38,513 bases of DNA from JAFDCJ01 sp049669725 (GTDB lineage: Bacteria > Desulfobacterota > Desulfobacteria > Desulfobacterales > JAFDCJ01): the NCBI GenBank assembly GCA_049669725.1, contig JBATKU010000122.1, forward strand, positions 1 through 38,513, given 5' to 3'. The translations under genes were made by a program, and so were the position numbers. Shown one piece after another: positions 7,974 through 16,590 of this stretch. Every line of letters begins with the position of its first letter. The stretch's first letter is position 1. The notes below the pieces were generated by a model, which did no database searches, was not told the DNA's origin, and saw only the letters and a list, made by a program, of their open reading frames with translations.

Positions 7974-8504
7974 ATGAATTTTCATGGTACAACCATACTC
8001 GCTGTCCGCCACCGGGGCAAAGCAGCGGTGGCCGGAGATGGTCAGGTCACGTTGGATAAAAACGTGGTCAAACATCATGCCAAAAAAGTCAGGCGCATCT
8101 ACAATGACAAAATTATCGTTGGATTTGCCGGTGCCACTGCCGATGCACTGAATTTGTCGGAACGGTTGGAGGAAAAACTGGAACGATATAACGGAAATCT
8201 GACCCGGTCGGCAGTGGAATTGGCCCGGGACTGGCGTACTGATAAATATCTGAGACGGCTTGAGGCTATCATGGTCGCTATTGACGATGAACGTATTTAC
8301 CTGATTTCTGGCAATGGAGACGTTATTGAACCGGACGAGGGCATCGTCGCCATCGGTTCCGGCGGTGTTGCCGCCCAGGCAGCCGCCACCGCTTTGATCG
8401 AAAAATCCGATCTTGATGCACGCGGTATCGTGGAAACGGCCATGAAAATTGCGGCTTCCCTATGTATTTATACAAATGACAGCATTACCATTGAAGAAAT
8501 GTAG
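7974..8504 (+). CDS. hslV: ATP-dependent protease proteolytic subunit HslV
   Basis: HslV is the proteasome-like peptidase of the HslUV (ClpQY) complex in the cytosol. This copy has 176 residues. The N-terminal threonine nucleophile is T6, after a short propeptide MNFHG that must be removed. GDGQVTL, GFAGATADA, AVELARDWRTD and the IGSGG loop are characteristic. It is followed 42 bases downstream by its ATPase partner HslU, so the two are an operon behind the recombinase. The codon context AAACAGACAGG... gives only a weak ribosome site, but the start is fixed by family alignment. Confidence 0.97.
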   Translation: MNFHGTTILAVRHRGKAAVAGDGQVTLDKNVVKHHAKKVRRIYNDKIIVGFAGATADALNLSERLEEKLERYNGNLTRSAVELARDWRTDKYLRRLEAIMVAIDDERIYLISGNGDVIEPDEGIVAIGSGGVAAQAAATALIEKSDLDARGIVETAMKIAASLCIYTNDSITIEEM

Positions 8505-8546
8505 AAACTGTCTCTAAACTGCATTTAACTCAAACAAGGTATTACC

Positions 8547-9920
8547 ATGAGCAATCTCAAGCCATCGGAAATTGTAAAAGAGCTGGATAAATATATCATC
8601 GGCCAGGATAAGGCCAAACGTTCTGTCGCCGTTGCCTTAAGAAACAGGTGGCGGCGGCAGCAGGTGCCGGACGAGCTGCGTGATGAAATCGCCCCGAAAA
8701 ATATTATTCTGATCGGACCGACTGGCGTCGGTAAAACCGAAATCGCACGCAGGCTTTCCAAACTGACGGATTCTCCGTTTAGTAAAGTGGAGGCATCCAA
8801 ATTTACAGAGGTCGGTTACGTAGGACGCGATGTGGAGTCGATGGTAAGAGACCTGGTGGAACTTACCATAAACGGGTTCAAAGTACGGGCACAAGAAGAT
8901 GTGCAGGATAAAGCCAGGCAAATTGCCGAGGAGCGAATGCTTGACCTCTTGCTGCCCAAATCCGAAGCCCAACCATCAGTTAAGAGCGATGAGTCCAAAG
9001 AGGTTCAGTTTGAGCTCGTAACCCAAAGCAGCGATGATTCATCGTCAACCAGAGAAAAACTGCGCAGCATGTTACGCAAGGGCAAACTCGACAACCGTTA
9101 TGTGGATCTGGATGTCGCTGATCGCAGCATGCCCATGGTGGAAATTTTTTCTAATGCCGGGATGGAAGAAATGGGGATTAATTTCAAGGACATGCTGGGC
9201 GGTATGTTTCCCAAAAGTACTAAACGGCGACGTGCGAAGGTGCCTGAAGCCCTTGAAATGATGGCCCAGGAAGAGGCCCAGGGCTTGGTGGATATGGATA
9301 AAGTCGTCAAAGAAGCCATTGCCAGAGTTGAGCAATCGGGAATTATCTTTCTGGATGAAATTGACAAGATAGCGGGCAAAAATGGTACCCAGGGTCCTGA
9401 CATTTCGCGTGAAGGCGTGCAAAGAGATCTTTTGCCCATTGTCGAGGGCAGCACCGTAACGACCAAATACGGACCGGTTAAGACGGATCATATTTTATTT
9501 GTCGGCTCGGGCGCTTTTCATGTGGTCAAACCATCTGATCTGATACCGGAATTGCAGGGGCGATTTCCGATACGTGTCGAATTGAATTCTTTGGGGCAAA
9601 AAGAGTTTATCAGAATCCTTACCGAGCCCCGGAATGCCTTGTTGCTTCAATACATCGCCCTGTTGAGAACCGAAGGAATCGATGTTGTCTTTGAAGATGA
9701 TGCGGTTGCCGAAATTGCCAGAATGGCGGAAGAGGTCAACGATCGCACAGAGAATATCGGGGCGCGCCGGCTGCATACCCTCATGGAGCGTTTACTCGAA
9801 GATGTATTATTTGATGCGCCGGATATGAAAGTACAGCGGGTGACCATCGATAAAGCCTATGTCGAAGACAAATTAAAGGAAATTAAGGATGATGAGGACC
9901 TGAGTCGTTATATTTTATAA
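8547..9920 (+). CDS. hslU: ATP-dependent protease ATPase subunit HslU
   Basis: This is the AAA+ unfoldase of the HslUV protease, 457 residues. It recognises and unfolds proteins and feeds them to HslV. Walker A GPTGVGKT is at 57-64, and Walker B FLDEIDK is about 268-274. The pore loop GYVGRDVE is at about 91-98. The I domain (about 110-240) is present, with an acidic, Ser-rich stretch. The C-terminal tail ends SRYIL, the type that docks into HslV and activates it. Length and all motifs are normal, so the pair should be functional. Confidence 0.97.
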   Translation: MSNLKPSEIVKELDKYIIGQDKAKRSVAVALRNRWRRQQVPDELRDEIAPKNIILIGPTGVGKTEIARRLSKLTDSPFSKVEASKFTEVGYVGRDVESMVRDLVELTINGFKVRAQEDVQDKARQIAEERMLDLLLPKSEAQPSVKSDESKEVQFELVTQSSDDSSSTREKLRSMLRKGKLDNRYVDLDVADRSMPMVEIFSNAGMEEMGINFKDMLGGMFPKSTKRRRAKVPEALEMMAQEEAQGLVDMDKVVKEAIARVEQSGIIFLDEIDKIAGKNGTQGPDISREGVQRDLLPIVEGSTVTTKYGPVKTDHILFVGSGAFHVVKPSDLIPELQGRFPIRVELNSLGQKEFIRILTEPRNALLLQYIALLRTEGIDVVFEDDAVAEIARMAEEVNDRTENIGARRLHTLMERLLEDVLFDAPDMKVQRVTIDKAYVEDKLKEIKDDEDLSRYIL

Positions 9921-9924
9921 CCAG

Positions 9925-10108
9925 TGCCTAAAATGCCTAAAGTGTAAAATGCCTAAAATTGTGGTACGCCTCCGGCGTATCGTTTAAATATGCGCGAATC
10001 AGTTTTATCCTGAATGTTTAATATGATAGAAAGCCTTTCTGAATTCAAATCAGATTGATAGAATACCTTAATTTTAGACATTTTAGGCATTTTAGCGCAC
10101 TTTAGGCA
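9925..10108. repeat. TGCCTAAAA element, copy A
   Basis: The left arm has TGCCTAAAA at 9925, TGCCTAAAG at 9934, a shorter TGTAAAA, and TGCCTAAAA at 9950. The right arm carries the inverted words TTTTAGACA, TTTTAGGCA, TTTTAGCGCA and CTTTAGGCA (10072-10108). The core includes a perfect TACGCC-TCC-GGCGTA hairpin (9965-9979). The inner right boundary ATTCAAAT...GATAGAAT...CCTTAATTTTAG is shared with copy B at 14616-14800. It lies between hslU and argD and holds no gene. Confidence 0.8.
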
Positions 10109-10158
10109 TTCTAACAGGACAAAGGCTTCCAATGCGTTAATTTGAGCGGGGTTAGGCA

Positions 10159-11361
10159 ATGACATCTGAGATTATGGAACAGGCGGACCGGGTAATCGCG
10201 AAAACCTACAGCCGGTTTCCGGTTGTTCTGGCAAAGGGTAGCGGCTGCACCCTGTTTGATACGAGGGGCCGCAGCTATACCGATTTTGTGGCGGGAATCG
10301 CCGTGTGCAACCTGGGTCATTCCCATCAAGGGATCGCCAAGGTGGTCGTCTCCCAGATCCAAACACTTACGCATGTATCCAACCTCTACTACACGATTCC
10401 CCAGGTCGAATTAGCGGCCTGGCTGGTTCAGCACAGTTTTGCCGATCGTGCTTTTTTCTGCAATAGCGGTGCCGAAGCAAATGAAGCGGCCATAAAGCTG
10501 GCCCGCAAATACTTCAACGATCGCGGTGAAAGCAACCGTTTCAGAATCATTACCATGGAGCAATCCTTTCACGGGCGAACCATGGCAACCCTATCTGCTA
10601 CCGGACAGGACAAAATCAAGAAAGGCTTTGATCCCGTTCTGGAAGGGTTTGATTATGTTCCGTTTAATGACATTGAAGCGTTGCGGTCAAAAATTGATTC
10701 GAACACCTGTGCAGTTATGCTGGAACCGATCCAGGGGGAGGGCGGCGTGCGCTGTCCGGATCCCGGATATCTCAAGGCCGTGCGCCAGATTTGTGACGAA
10801 AAGGGAGTGCTGCTGATATTTGATGAAATCCAAACCGGCATGGGAAGGACAGGCAAGCTCTTTGCTTATGAGCATTTTGATGTCGAACCCGATATCATGA
10901 CCCTGGCCAAGGCACTGGCCAACGGGTTGCCCATTGGTGCCATGCTGGCCAGGGAACAGGTGGCCGAAGCATTCGGTCCCGGGTCACATGCAACGACCTT
11001 TGGCGGATCTCCGCTTGTTACCGCGGCAGCCCTTGAGGTCTGCAGAACACTGGTGCAGGGCAACGTCATCAACCAGGGACGCGAGGCGGGAGAGTATTTT
11101 AGAGAAAAACTGCTGTGGTTAAAAGAGCGGCATGACGTTATTGCTGAATTCCGGGGGCAGGGGTTGCTGCTCGGCATTAAACTGGCAATCAAGGGCGAAT
11201 CTCTGGTAAACCAGTGCCTGCAGCGCGGATTTTTAATTAATTGCATCCAGGAAAATATCCTGCGCTTTGTTCCGCCATTGATTGTCAAAAAAGAGGAAAT
11301 TGACGCGCTGATTGATTGCCTTGATGAGCTTTTTGAGCAGTTGGAAGATCAGCCGCAATAG
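10159..11361 (+). CDS. argD: Acetylornithine aminotransferase
   Basis: This is a PLP-dependent class III aminotransferase of 400 residues that makes N-acetylornithine in arginine synthesis. It may also act as the succinyl-diaminopimelate aminotransferase for lysine. The PLP lysine is K251 in TLAKALANGLPIGAM. FDEIQTGMGRTG, CNSGAEANEAAIKLAR and HGRTMATLSATGQ are diagnostic of the ArgD branch. It is followed 91 bases later directly by argH, without argF or argG between them. The lysine genes lysA and dapF are further along, which fits the dual arginine/lysine role but does not prove it. Confidence 0.94.
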   Translation: MTSEIMEQADRVIAKTYSRFPVVLAKGSGCTLFDTRGRSYTDFVAGIAVCNLGHSHQGIAKVVVSQIQTLTHVSNLYYTIPQVELAAWLVQHSFADRAFFCNSGAEANEAAIKLARKYFNDRGESNRFRIITMEQSFHGRTMATLSATGQDKIKKGFDPVLEGFDYVPFNDIEALRSKIDSNTCAVMLEPIQGEGGVRCPDPGYLKAVRQICDEKGVLLIFDEIQTGMGRTGKLFAYEHFDVEPDIMTLAKALANGLPIGAMLAREQVAEAFGPGSHATTFGGSPLVTAAALEVCRTLVQGNVINQGREAGEYFREKLLWLKERHDVIAEFRGQGLLLGIKLAIKGESLVNQCLQRGFLINCIQENILRFVPPLIVKKEEIDALIDCLDELFEQLEDQPQ

Positions 11362-11386
11362 TTTAAGTATTAATCAGATAAAACTT

Positions 11387-11428
11387 AAATCCGAAAAACA
11401 AAATCCCAAATTCGAAACAATATCCAAA
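11387..11428. repeat. 7-bp-period intergenic array (AAATCCS)
   Basis: Heptamers AAATCCG, AAAAACA, AAATCCC, AAATTCG and AAACAAT run from 11387 to 11421, and ATCCAAA extends to 11428. The copies are more diverged than in the other arrays. It sits between argD and argH, 25 bases before the argH start codon. Confidence 0.5.
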
Positions 11429-11452
11429 AGAATTTGACCCGCTAGGAGATTA

Positions 11453-12853
11453 ATGTCGAATAAGCTTTGGCAAGGCAGATTCTCAGAAAAAACAGCTTAT
11501 ATTGTTGAGACGTTTACGTCTTCGATCCAGGTGGACCGGCGGCTGTATGCCTATGACATTCAGGGCAGTATTGCGCACTGTAAAATGCTGGCCAAAGTCT
11601 CGATTATCACCGATGAAGAGGCCGCTGCATTAATTCAGGGGCTTGAAAAAATCAGGCAGGAAATTGATGAAAATCGTCTTGACTATGACGACAGCCTGGA
11701 AGACATCCACATGCACATAGAGTCCCGTCTGGCCGAAATTGCAGGACCGGTTGCGCAAAAACTTCATACCGCCAGAAGTCGCAATGACCAGGTTGCCGTG
11801 GATACAAGGATGTATCTGCGCAATGAAACATCGCGCATGATTCACCTGCTTTGCCGGCTGCAGAAGGTAATAACTGAGCTGGCCCGGAAACATCTTGATA
11901 CCGTATTGCCGGGCTACACGCATCTGCAAAGGGCGCAGCCGGTTCTTTTGTCCCACCATCTCATGGCCTACTATGAAATGTTTTTAAGGGATATCGGGCG
12001 CTTGGAGGATTGTCTCAAGCGCATAAACGTGATGCCGCTGGGATCTGCGGCCCTTGCCGGCACTACTTATCCCATCGACAGGGCCTATACGGCTGAGCTT
12101 CTCGGTTTCGAATCCATATCAGCGAACAGTATCGATGCTGTTTCCGACCGGGATTTCGTCATCGAATTTTTAGCCGCGGCAGCGCTGAGCATGGTTCATT
12201 TCAGCCGGCTGTCGGAAGAACTGATTTTGTGGTCGACCTCGGAGTTCAGTTTTATAGAGTTGCCGGATTCTTTTGCAACCGGCAGCAGTATCATGCCCCA
12301 GAAGAAAAATCCTGATGTTCCCGAGCTTATCAGGGGAAAAACCGCTACCGCCATCGGCAGCCTGACGACCCTTTTAACCTTGATGAAGTCGTTGCCGTTG
12401 GCATATAACCGGGATATGCAGGAAGACAAAGCCCCGTTGTTTGATACGGTGGATACACTGACAGCCTGTATTGAGATATGTACGGCGATGCTGCCGAAAA
12501 TTAAATTTAAGAAGGCGAACATGCGCCAGGCCGCCTCCGGCGGTTTTTTGAACGCCACGGATCTGGCCGATTACCTGGTGACCGGGGGGGTGGCCTTTCG
12601 GGAGGCCCACCGCCTGGCGGGGGAAGCAGTCGGGTTTGCGCTGGCCAGGAAAAAGGAACTCCATGAACTCAGCCTGGAGCAGCTGCAGTCTTTTTGCCCG
12701 CTGATCAAAGACGATATCTTTTCTTTTCTAACAACCGGAGAAATGATAAATCGTCGAACTTCTCACGGCGGCACCGCCGCTAAGATGGTAACCAAAGCTA
12801 TTGCCGCAGCTGAAAAATGGTTGAGTGACAAAAAAGAGCATCTTTCCGAGTGA
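11453..12853 (+). CDS. argH: Argininosuccinate lyase
   Basis: It cleaves argininosuccinate to arginine and fumarate, the last step of arginine synthesis. The length of 466 residues is normal. The fumarase/aspartase signature GSSIMPQKKNP lies at about 277-287, with the flexible loop carrying the catalytic Ser. HTARSRNDQVA and GYTHLQRAQP are the two other conserved regions. The ribosome site TAGGAG is 6-7 bases before the ATG. The stop overlaps the start of the following lipoprotein (TGATG), so translation is coupled. Confidence 0.97.
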   Translation: MSNKLWQGRFSEKTAYIVETFTSSIQVDRRLYAYDIQGSIAHCKMLAKVSIITDEEAAALIQGLEKIRQEIDENRLDYDDSLEDIHMHIESRLAEIAGPVAQKLHTARSRNDQVAVDTRMYLRNETSRMIHLLCRLQKVITELARKHLDTVLPGYTHLQRAQPVLLSHHLMAYYEMFLRDIGRLEDCLKRINVMPLGSAALAGTTYPIDRAYTAELLGFESISANSIDAVSDRDFVIEFLAAAALSMVHFSRLSEELILWSTSEFSFIELPDSFATGSSIMPQKKNPDVPELIRGKTATAIGSLTTLLTLMKSLPLAYNRDMQEDKAPLFDTVDTLTACIEICTAMLPKIKFKKANMRQAASGGFLNATDLADYLVTGGVAFREAHRLAGEAVGFALARKKELHELSLEQLQSFCPLIKDDIFSFLTTGEMINRRTSHGGTAAKMVTKAIAAAEKWLSDKKEHLSE

Positions 12854-13329
12854 TGAAAATATCAAAAGTCTCACAAGGCCTTCCGGCAATGATCGCCATG
12901 GCCGTTTTGATTGGTTTGACACCGGTTGTCATGATGTGGGGCTGCGGTAAGAAAGGCCCGCCGGAGCCGCCCACCGGTTCCAGGCCTCCCAAGGTATGGG
13001 ATCTGGGTTACGGCATCAGCCAAAACACTATCAAACTGAGTTGGACCATTCCCCAACCAGATGAAACGGCCCAATTGCCGATAAGCGGCTTTTTCATTTT
13101 TAGGTCGCAGCAATCCTTGGTTGAAAGGGAGTGTCCCAATTGCCCGATTGTGTTTAAAACAATAGGTGCCCTACCGGTCAGGGGGCCGGGACCCGGTCAA
13201 CCCGGAGAGCCGGTTATAACGTTTACCGAAACCATCGAACCCGGTTACCGGTATATTTACAAAGTAAATGGATACAGTGCGGATGGCATTCGATCCAGAG
13301 ATTCAAACTTTGTTGAATTTGCTTTTTAA
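12853..13329 (+). CDS. LptM-like lipoprotein with fibronectin type III-like domain
   Basis: This is a 158-residue predicted lipoprotein. The start is the ATG overlapping the argH stop. A GTG one codon earlier is a weaker choice. A hydrophobic signal (about 10-30) ends in a lipobox MMWGC with C31. Right after it comes CGKKGPPEPP, matching the N-terminal motif of the LptM (YifL) family, which helps mature the LptD translocon. The remainder (about 45-158) looks like one beta-rich FN3-type domain (IKLSWTIPQPD, YRYIYKVNGYSADG), which E. coli LptM lacks. The lptM-lysA-dapF order found in Pseudomonas-like genomes is preserved here, supporting the family link. Confidence 0.75.
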   Translation: MKISKVSQGLPAMIAMAVLIGLTPVVMMWGCGKKGPPEPPTGSRPPKVWDLGYGISQNTIKLSWTIPQPDETAQLPISGFFIFRSQQSLVERECPNCPIVFKTIGALPVRGPGPGQPGEPVITFTETIEPGYRYIYKVNGYSADGIRSRDSNFVEFAF

Positions 13330-13353
13330 AACGGGTTTTATTGCAGGTGAAAT

Positions 13354-14622
13354 ATGAATCATTTCAAATACCGCGATAGCGTGTTGTACTGTGAAGATGT
13401 GCCGGTACAAGACATTGCTGCTAAAATTGGCACCCCCTTCTATTTATACAGTCATGCAACATTAAGCCGTCATTTCCAGGCCTTCAGCGAGGCTTTTGAA
13501 AGTGTCCCCAAGCTGATATGTTATTCGGCCAAAGCCAACACCAATCTGGCAGTTTTAAAATTGTTCGCTGATTTAGGATGCGGCCTGGATATTGTATCCG
13601 GCGGCGAGCTATACCGGGGACTCAAGGCCGGTTTCTCCCCCGACCGAATTGTTTATTCCGGTGTAGGCAAAACTGTTGATGAAATCGATTACGCCCTGAA
13701 TACCGGCATCCTGATGTTTAATGTCGAATCCATTGCCGAGTTGGAGCTGATTAACCGCCGAGCCGGAAAATTAAAGAGGCGGGCGCCGGTTTCCATTCGG
13801 GTGAATCCCGATGTCGATCCGAAAACCCATCCGTACACTGCCACTGGCTTGAAAAAAAATAAATTCGGCATCGGTTCCGATGTGGCGCTTGAGAGTTACA
13901 GGGTTGCCGGAGCGCTCGATCATTTAGAGATCGTGGGGGTTGACTGCCACATCGGCTCCCAGATAACTGAGGCTGAGCCATTTCAGGCTGCACTGGAAAA
14001 TCTTAAAGCCCTGATCAATGAATTGAAGTCCATGGGGATGGGGACCCATATCCGCTATCTGGATATGGGCGGTGGACTGGGCATTACCTATGCGGATGAA
14101 ACGCCGCCCTCGCTGCGGGAATATGCCGGCGCTATTATGACACAGCTCAAAGATATGGAGCTTAAACTGATTCTGGAGCCGGGACGGGTTCTGGTCGGCA
14201 ATGCCGGAATCCTTGTCACAGAAGTGCTTTATCGCAAGTCGGGCGAAGTAAAAAATTTTGTCATTGTCGATGCCGGGATGAATGATCTGATGCGGCCGAC
14301 GCTGTACAATGCCTTTCATGCGATTGAACCGGTGGTAAATTCCCGCCAAGATCTTATTGTCGCTGATGTTGTTGGTCCGATTTGTGAAAGCGGTGACTTT
14401 CTGGCGATTGATCGAAGCATTTCGGATGTGCAAAGTGGCGATCTGCTGGCGGTAATGAGTGCCGGCGCTTACGGTTATGTCATGTCTTCCAACTATTGTT
14501 CGCGGCCGCGGGTGGCCGAAGTCATGGTAAAAGGTGATCAATTTAATGTTGTTAGAGCCCGCGAAGGGTACGAAGATCTGGTTCGGGGCGAGACAGTGCC
14601 ACTGTTTTTGGAAAATGCCTAA
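13354..14622 (+). CDS. lysA: Diaminopimelate decarboxylase
   Basis: It decarboxylates meso-diaminopimelate to lysine. This is a PLP enzyme of fold III with 422 residues. The PLP lysine is K60 in CYSAKANTN. The HIGSQI loop and the CESGDFLA motif with the active-site cysteine are present. EPGRVLVGNAG binds the cofactor phosphate. Its last codons and stop (GAA AAT GCC TAA) are made of the TGCCTAAAA repeat that begins at 14616, so the repeat provides the gene's stop codon. It is followed by dapF 243 bases downstream. Confidence 0.97.
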   Translation: MNHFKYRDSVLYCEDVPVQDIAAKIGTPFYLYSHATLSRHFQAFSEAFESVPKLICYSAKANTNLAVLKLFADLGCGLDIVSGGELYRGLKAGFSPDRIVYSGVGKTVDEIDYALNTGILMFNVESIAELELINRRAGKLKRRAPVSIRVNPDVDPKTHPYTATGLKKNKFGIGSDVALESYRVAGALDHLEIVGVDCHIGSQITEAEPFQAALENLKALINELKSMGMGTHIRYLDMGGGLGITYADETPPSLREYAGAIMTQLKDMELKLILEPGRVLVGNAGILVTEVLYRKSGEVKNFVIVDAGMNDLMRPTLYNAFHAIEPVVNSRQDLIVADVVGPICESGDFLAIDRSISDVQSGDLLAVMSAGAYGYVMSSNYCSRPRVAEVMVKGDQFNVVRAREGYEDLVRGETVPLFLENA

Positions 14623-14800
14623 AATGCACTAAATTGCCTAAAATGCCTAAAATAGTGGAGTCGTTGCGCTCCGTCCTGTATATGGAGGATCGAAGGTAAA
14701 TTATCAGAAAATAAGGAATGAACATAAAAATGTTTGCAAATGTTGCGGTTCTAATTCAAATGGAAGAGATAGAATCGACAGAATTCCTTAATTTTAGGCA
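14616..14800. repeat. TGCCTAAAA element, copy B
   Basis: The left arm has TGCCTAAAA at 14616, TGCACTAAAT, then TGCCTAAAA at 14635 and 14644. The right arm has one clear inverted word, TTTTAGGCA at 14792-14800. The core resembles copy A: GTGG follows the left arm, and ATTCAAAT, GATAGAAT and CCTTAATTTTAG precede the right end. The element overlaps the lysA stop codon and fills the lysA-dapF gap. Confidence 0.78.
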
Positions 14801-14865
14801 TTTCCCAGTTTAACCGTCCAACACCTCTAAAGGTGTTTATTAATATCTAACACAGGACAGCATTT

Positions 14866-15693
14866 ATGAGCACAATTCCTTTTTCCAAGATGAGCGGAAG
14901 CGGTAACGATTTTATTATTATCGACAATCGCGAGTGCCTTGTTGAAAATGACGGATTAACAGAATTTATCAGAAACGTGTGCCGCCGCAAAATGTCGGTG
15001 GGCGCCGATGGACTCATTTTAATCGAATCCTCGGAAAAAGCCGATTTCAAGTGGCGCTTTTTTAATTCGGACGGCAGCCTGGCCGAAATGTGCGGTAACG
15101 GAGCGCGGTGTACCGCTCGGTTTGCCTATCTCAACGGGATTGCCGGTGAAAACTTGTCCTTTGAAACCGAAGCCGGAATAATCAATGGACAGGTGAAAGG
15201 CGACGGTGCCAAGGTAAAAATCCCGGATCCAGTGGATCTTCGCCTGGATTATACCGTTGATCTGGAAAACGGCCCCCTGGTCGTGAGCAGCGTCGATACC
15301 GGTGTGCCCCATGTTGTCGTTATGAAGGATTCCGTTAAAGAGGTGGATGTTTTTGGGCTGGGAAGGGAGATACGGTACCATGAAGTTTTTGCACCGGCCG
15401 GAACAAATGTCAATTTTATCTGTCAGCAAAAACCCGGGCAGCTGGCTATTCGAACCTACGAGCGGGGAGTTGAAGATGAAACCCTTGCCTGCGGAACGGG
15501 CTCCATTGCAAGCGCACTTGTAGCGGCCTGCAAGACAAATTGGACATCCCCCATCAGCCTGGTAACCAGGAGCGGTGAATCACTGACCATTCACTTTCGT
15601 GAAAGCAACCATGTATTCACAGATGTTTACCTGGAAGGGGATGCCAGGCTGATTTATACGGCTGAGCTTAATCAGGATGCATGGAGAAGCTAG
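14866..15693 (+). CDS. dapF: Diaminopimelate epimerase
   Basis: It interconverts LL- and meso-diaminopimelate for lysine and peptidoglycan, using two active-site cysteines and no cofactor. The protein has 275 residues. The two cysteines are C76 in MCGNGARC and C209 in ACGTGS. GSGNDFIIID at the N-terminus and PAGTNVNF are conserved. It lies behind lysA, the usual partner, with the repeat element in between. Confidence 0.97.
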   Translation: MSTIPFSKMSGSGNDFIIIDNRECLVENDGLTEFIRNVCRRKMSVGADGLILIESSEKADFKWRFFNSDGSLAEMCGNGARCTARFAYLNGIAGENLSFETEAGIINGQVKGDGAKVKIPDPVDLRLDYTVDLENGPLVVSSVDTGVPHVVVMKDSVKEVDVFGLGREIRYHEVFAPAGTNVNFICQQKPGQLAIRTYERGVEDETLACGTGSIASALVAACKTNWTSPISLVTRSGESLTIHFRESNHVFTDVYLEGDARLIYTAELNQDAWRS

Positions 15694-15746
15694 GAAAGGT
15701 TGGCCTTACCGTATTAGTAAAAATATTAGGATACTGGGTCAATGCA

Positions 15747-15770
15747 ACCCTGAACCGTGAACCCTGAACC
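15747..15770. repeat. 7-bp-period intergenic array (ACCCTGA)
   Basis: ACCCTGA, ACCGTGA, ACCCTGA and a partial ACC run from 15747 to 15770, between dapF and folK. It shares only the heptameric period with the other arrays. Confidence 0.65.
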
Positions 15771-15805
15771 TTGGATAGCTTATTAATTCAAGTTAATCCA
15801 TAACG

Positions 15806-16321
15806 ATGAATTTTGGGCCTGTGAGCGCTAACCATATAGCCTTTATTTGTGTCGGCTCCAACCTGGGCAACAAGCTTGAAAACTGCCGCCGGGGCGTTGC
15901 TGAACTGTCCCGCGACGAGACATCCCGGCTGGTTGATCAGTCGCCGGTTTACCAAACCGAACCGGTCGATTATAAAGACCAGGACTGGTTTATAAATTAT
16001 GTTGTCAAAATGGAAACCGTTCTGGAGCCGCTTGTTTTGTTAGATAAGCTTAAGGCCATTGAGCATCATGCCGGCAGGACCCGTGATGCCGTTCGATTCG
16101 GGCCGAGGTTCCTGGATCTTGATATTATTTTTTATGACGAAATGGTGATGAACCATCCACGGTTGGTGATACCACACCCGAGAATGCATAAAAGACGCTT
16201 TGTGTTAAAGCCTGTTTGTGATATAGATTCGCACATCAATCACCCGGTCTTTCATCGCACAATCCAATCGTTACTTGAAGATCTTGATGAAACGGGACAA
16301 AGGATAGTTGAATATAAATGA
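15806..16321 (+). CDS. folK: 2-amino-4-hydroxy-6-hydroxymethyldihydropteridine pyrophosphokinase
   Basis: This folate-pathway enzyme transfers pyrophosphate from ATP to the pterin. It has 171 residues. The HPPK signature is clear: GSNLGNKLENC near the N-terminus, then YQTEPVDYKDQDWFIN and the metal-binding RFGPRFLDLDIIFYD. IPHPRMHKRRFVLKPV near the end is also typical. The ATG has a poor ribosome site, and a GTG five codons later is a possible alternative. Its stop overlaps the following start (ATGA), so three small genes to 17135 form a tight run. Confidence 0.95.
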   Translation: MNFGPVSANHIAFICVGSNLGNKLENCRRGVAELSRDETSRLVDQSPVYQTEPVDYKDQDWFINYVVKMETVLEPLVLLDKLKAIEHHAGRTRDAVRFGPRFLDLDIIFYDEMVMNHPRLVIPHPRMHKRRFVLKPVCDIDSHINHPVFHRTIQSLLEDLDETGQRIVEYK

Positions 16322-16590
16322 TTAGATTTGTCATCCTGGCAATTGTGGGATATGTGGCTTATCGGACCTTGAAGTCCTGGATGTTTCCAAACGCATCTTC
16401 ATCTGAATCGCTTGCGGGCAAAAAGGTCGGAGAGATTGATGATGTCATGATTAAAGATCCTTATTGTGAGGCCTATTTTCCTAAAAGAAATGCAGTGCAT
16501 TTGAGAATCGACGGAAAAGATATGCTATTTTGTAGTACCCAGTGCAAAGATAATTTCCTCGCCACCTATTCAGAGAAAAAAGACCTGTGA
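16318..16590 (+). CDS. Small PP0621-like protein with membrane anchor and YHS-type cysteine domain
   Basis: This 90-residue protein has one N-terminal membrane helix (about 2-16). Residues about 42-85 carry KDPYCEAYFPK and FCSTQCKDNF, the spaced cysteine pattern of YHS/TRASH-like metal-binding domains. It resembles the PP0621 family of small proteins with VKDPVCGTYV-type motifs. Its role is unknown; metal handling at the membrane is inference. It overlaps folK by ATGA and pgsA by GTGA, so it is co-translated with both. Confidence 0.8.
   Translation: MIRFVILAIVGYVAYRTLKSWMFPNASSSESLAGKKVGEIDDVMIKDPYCEAYFPKRNAVHLRIDGKDMLFCSTQCKDNFLATYSEKKDL

Noticed and set aside
9925..10108. CRISPR-like repeats (TGCCTAAAA words)
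   Set aside because: The words are only 9 bases, adjacent, imperfect and inverted at the far end. There are no regular spacers and no cas genes.
13924..14541. 205-codon minus-strand frame inside lysA
   Set aside because: It lies fully opposite a well-supported gene and has no recognisable domain or start signal.
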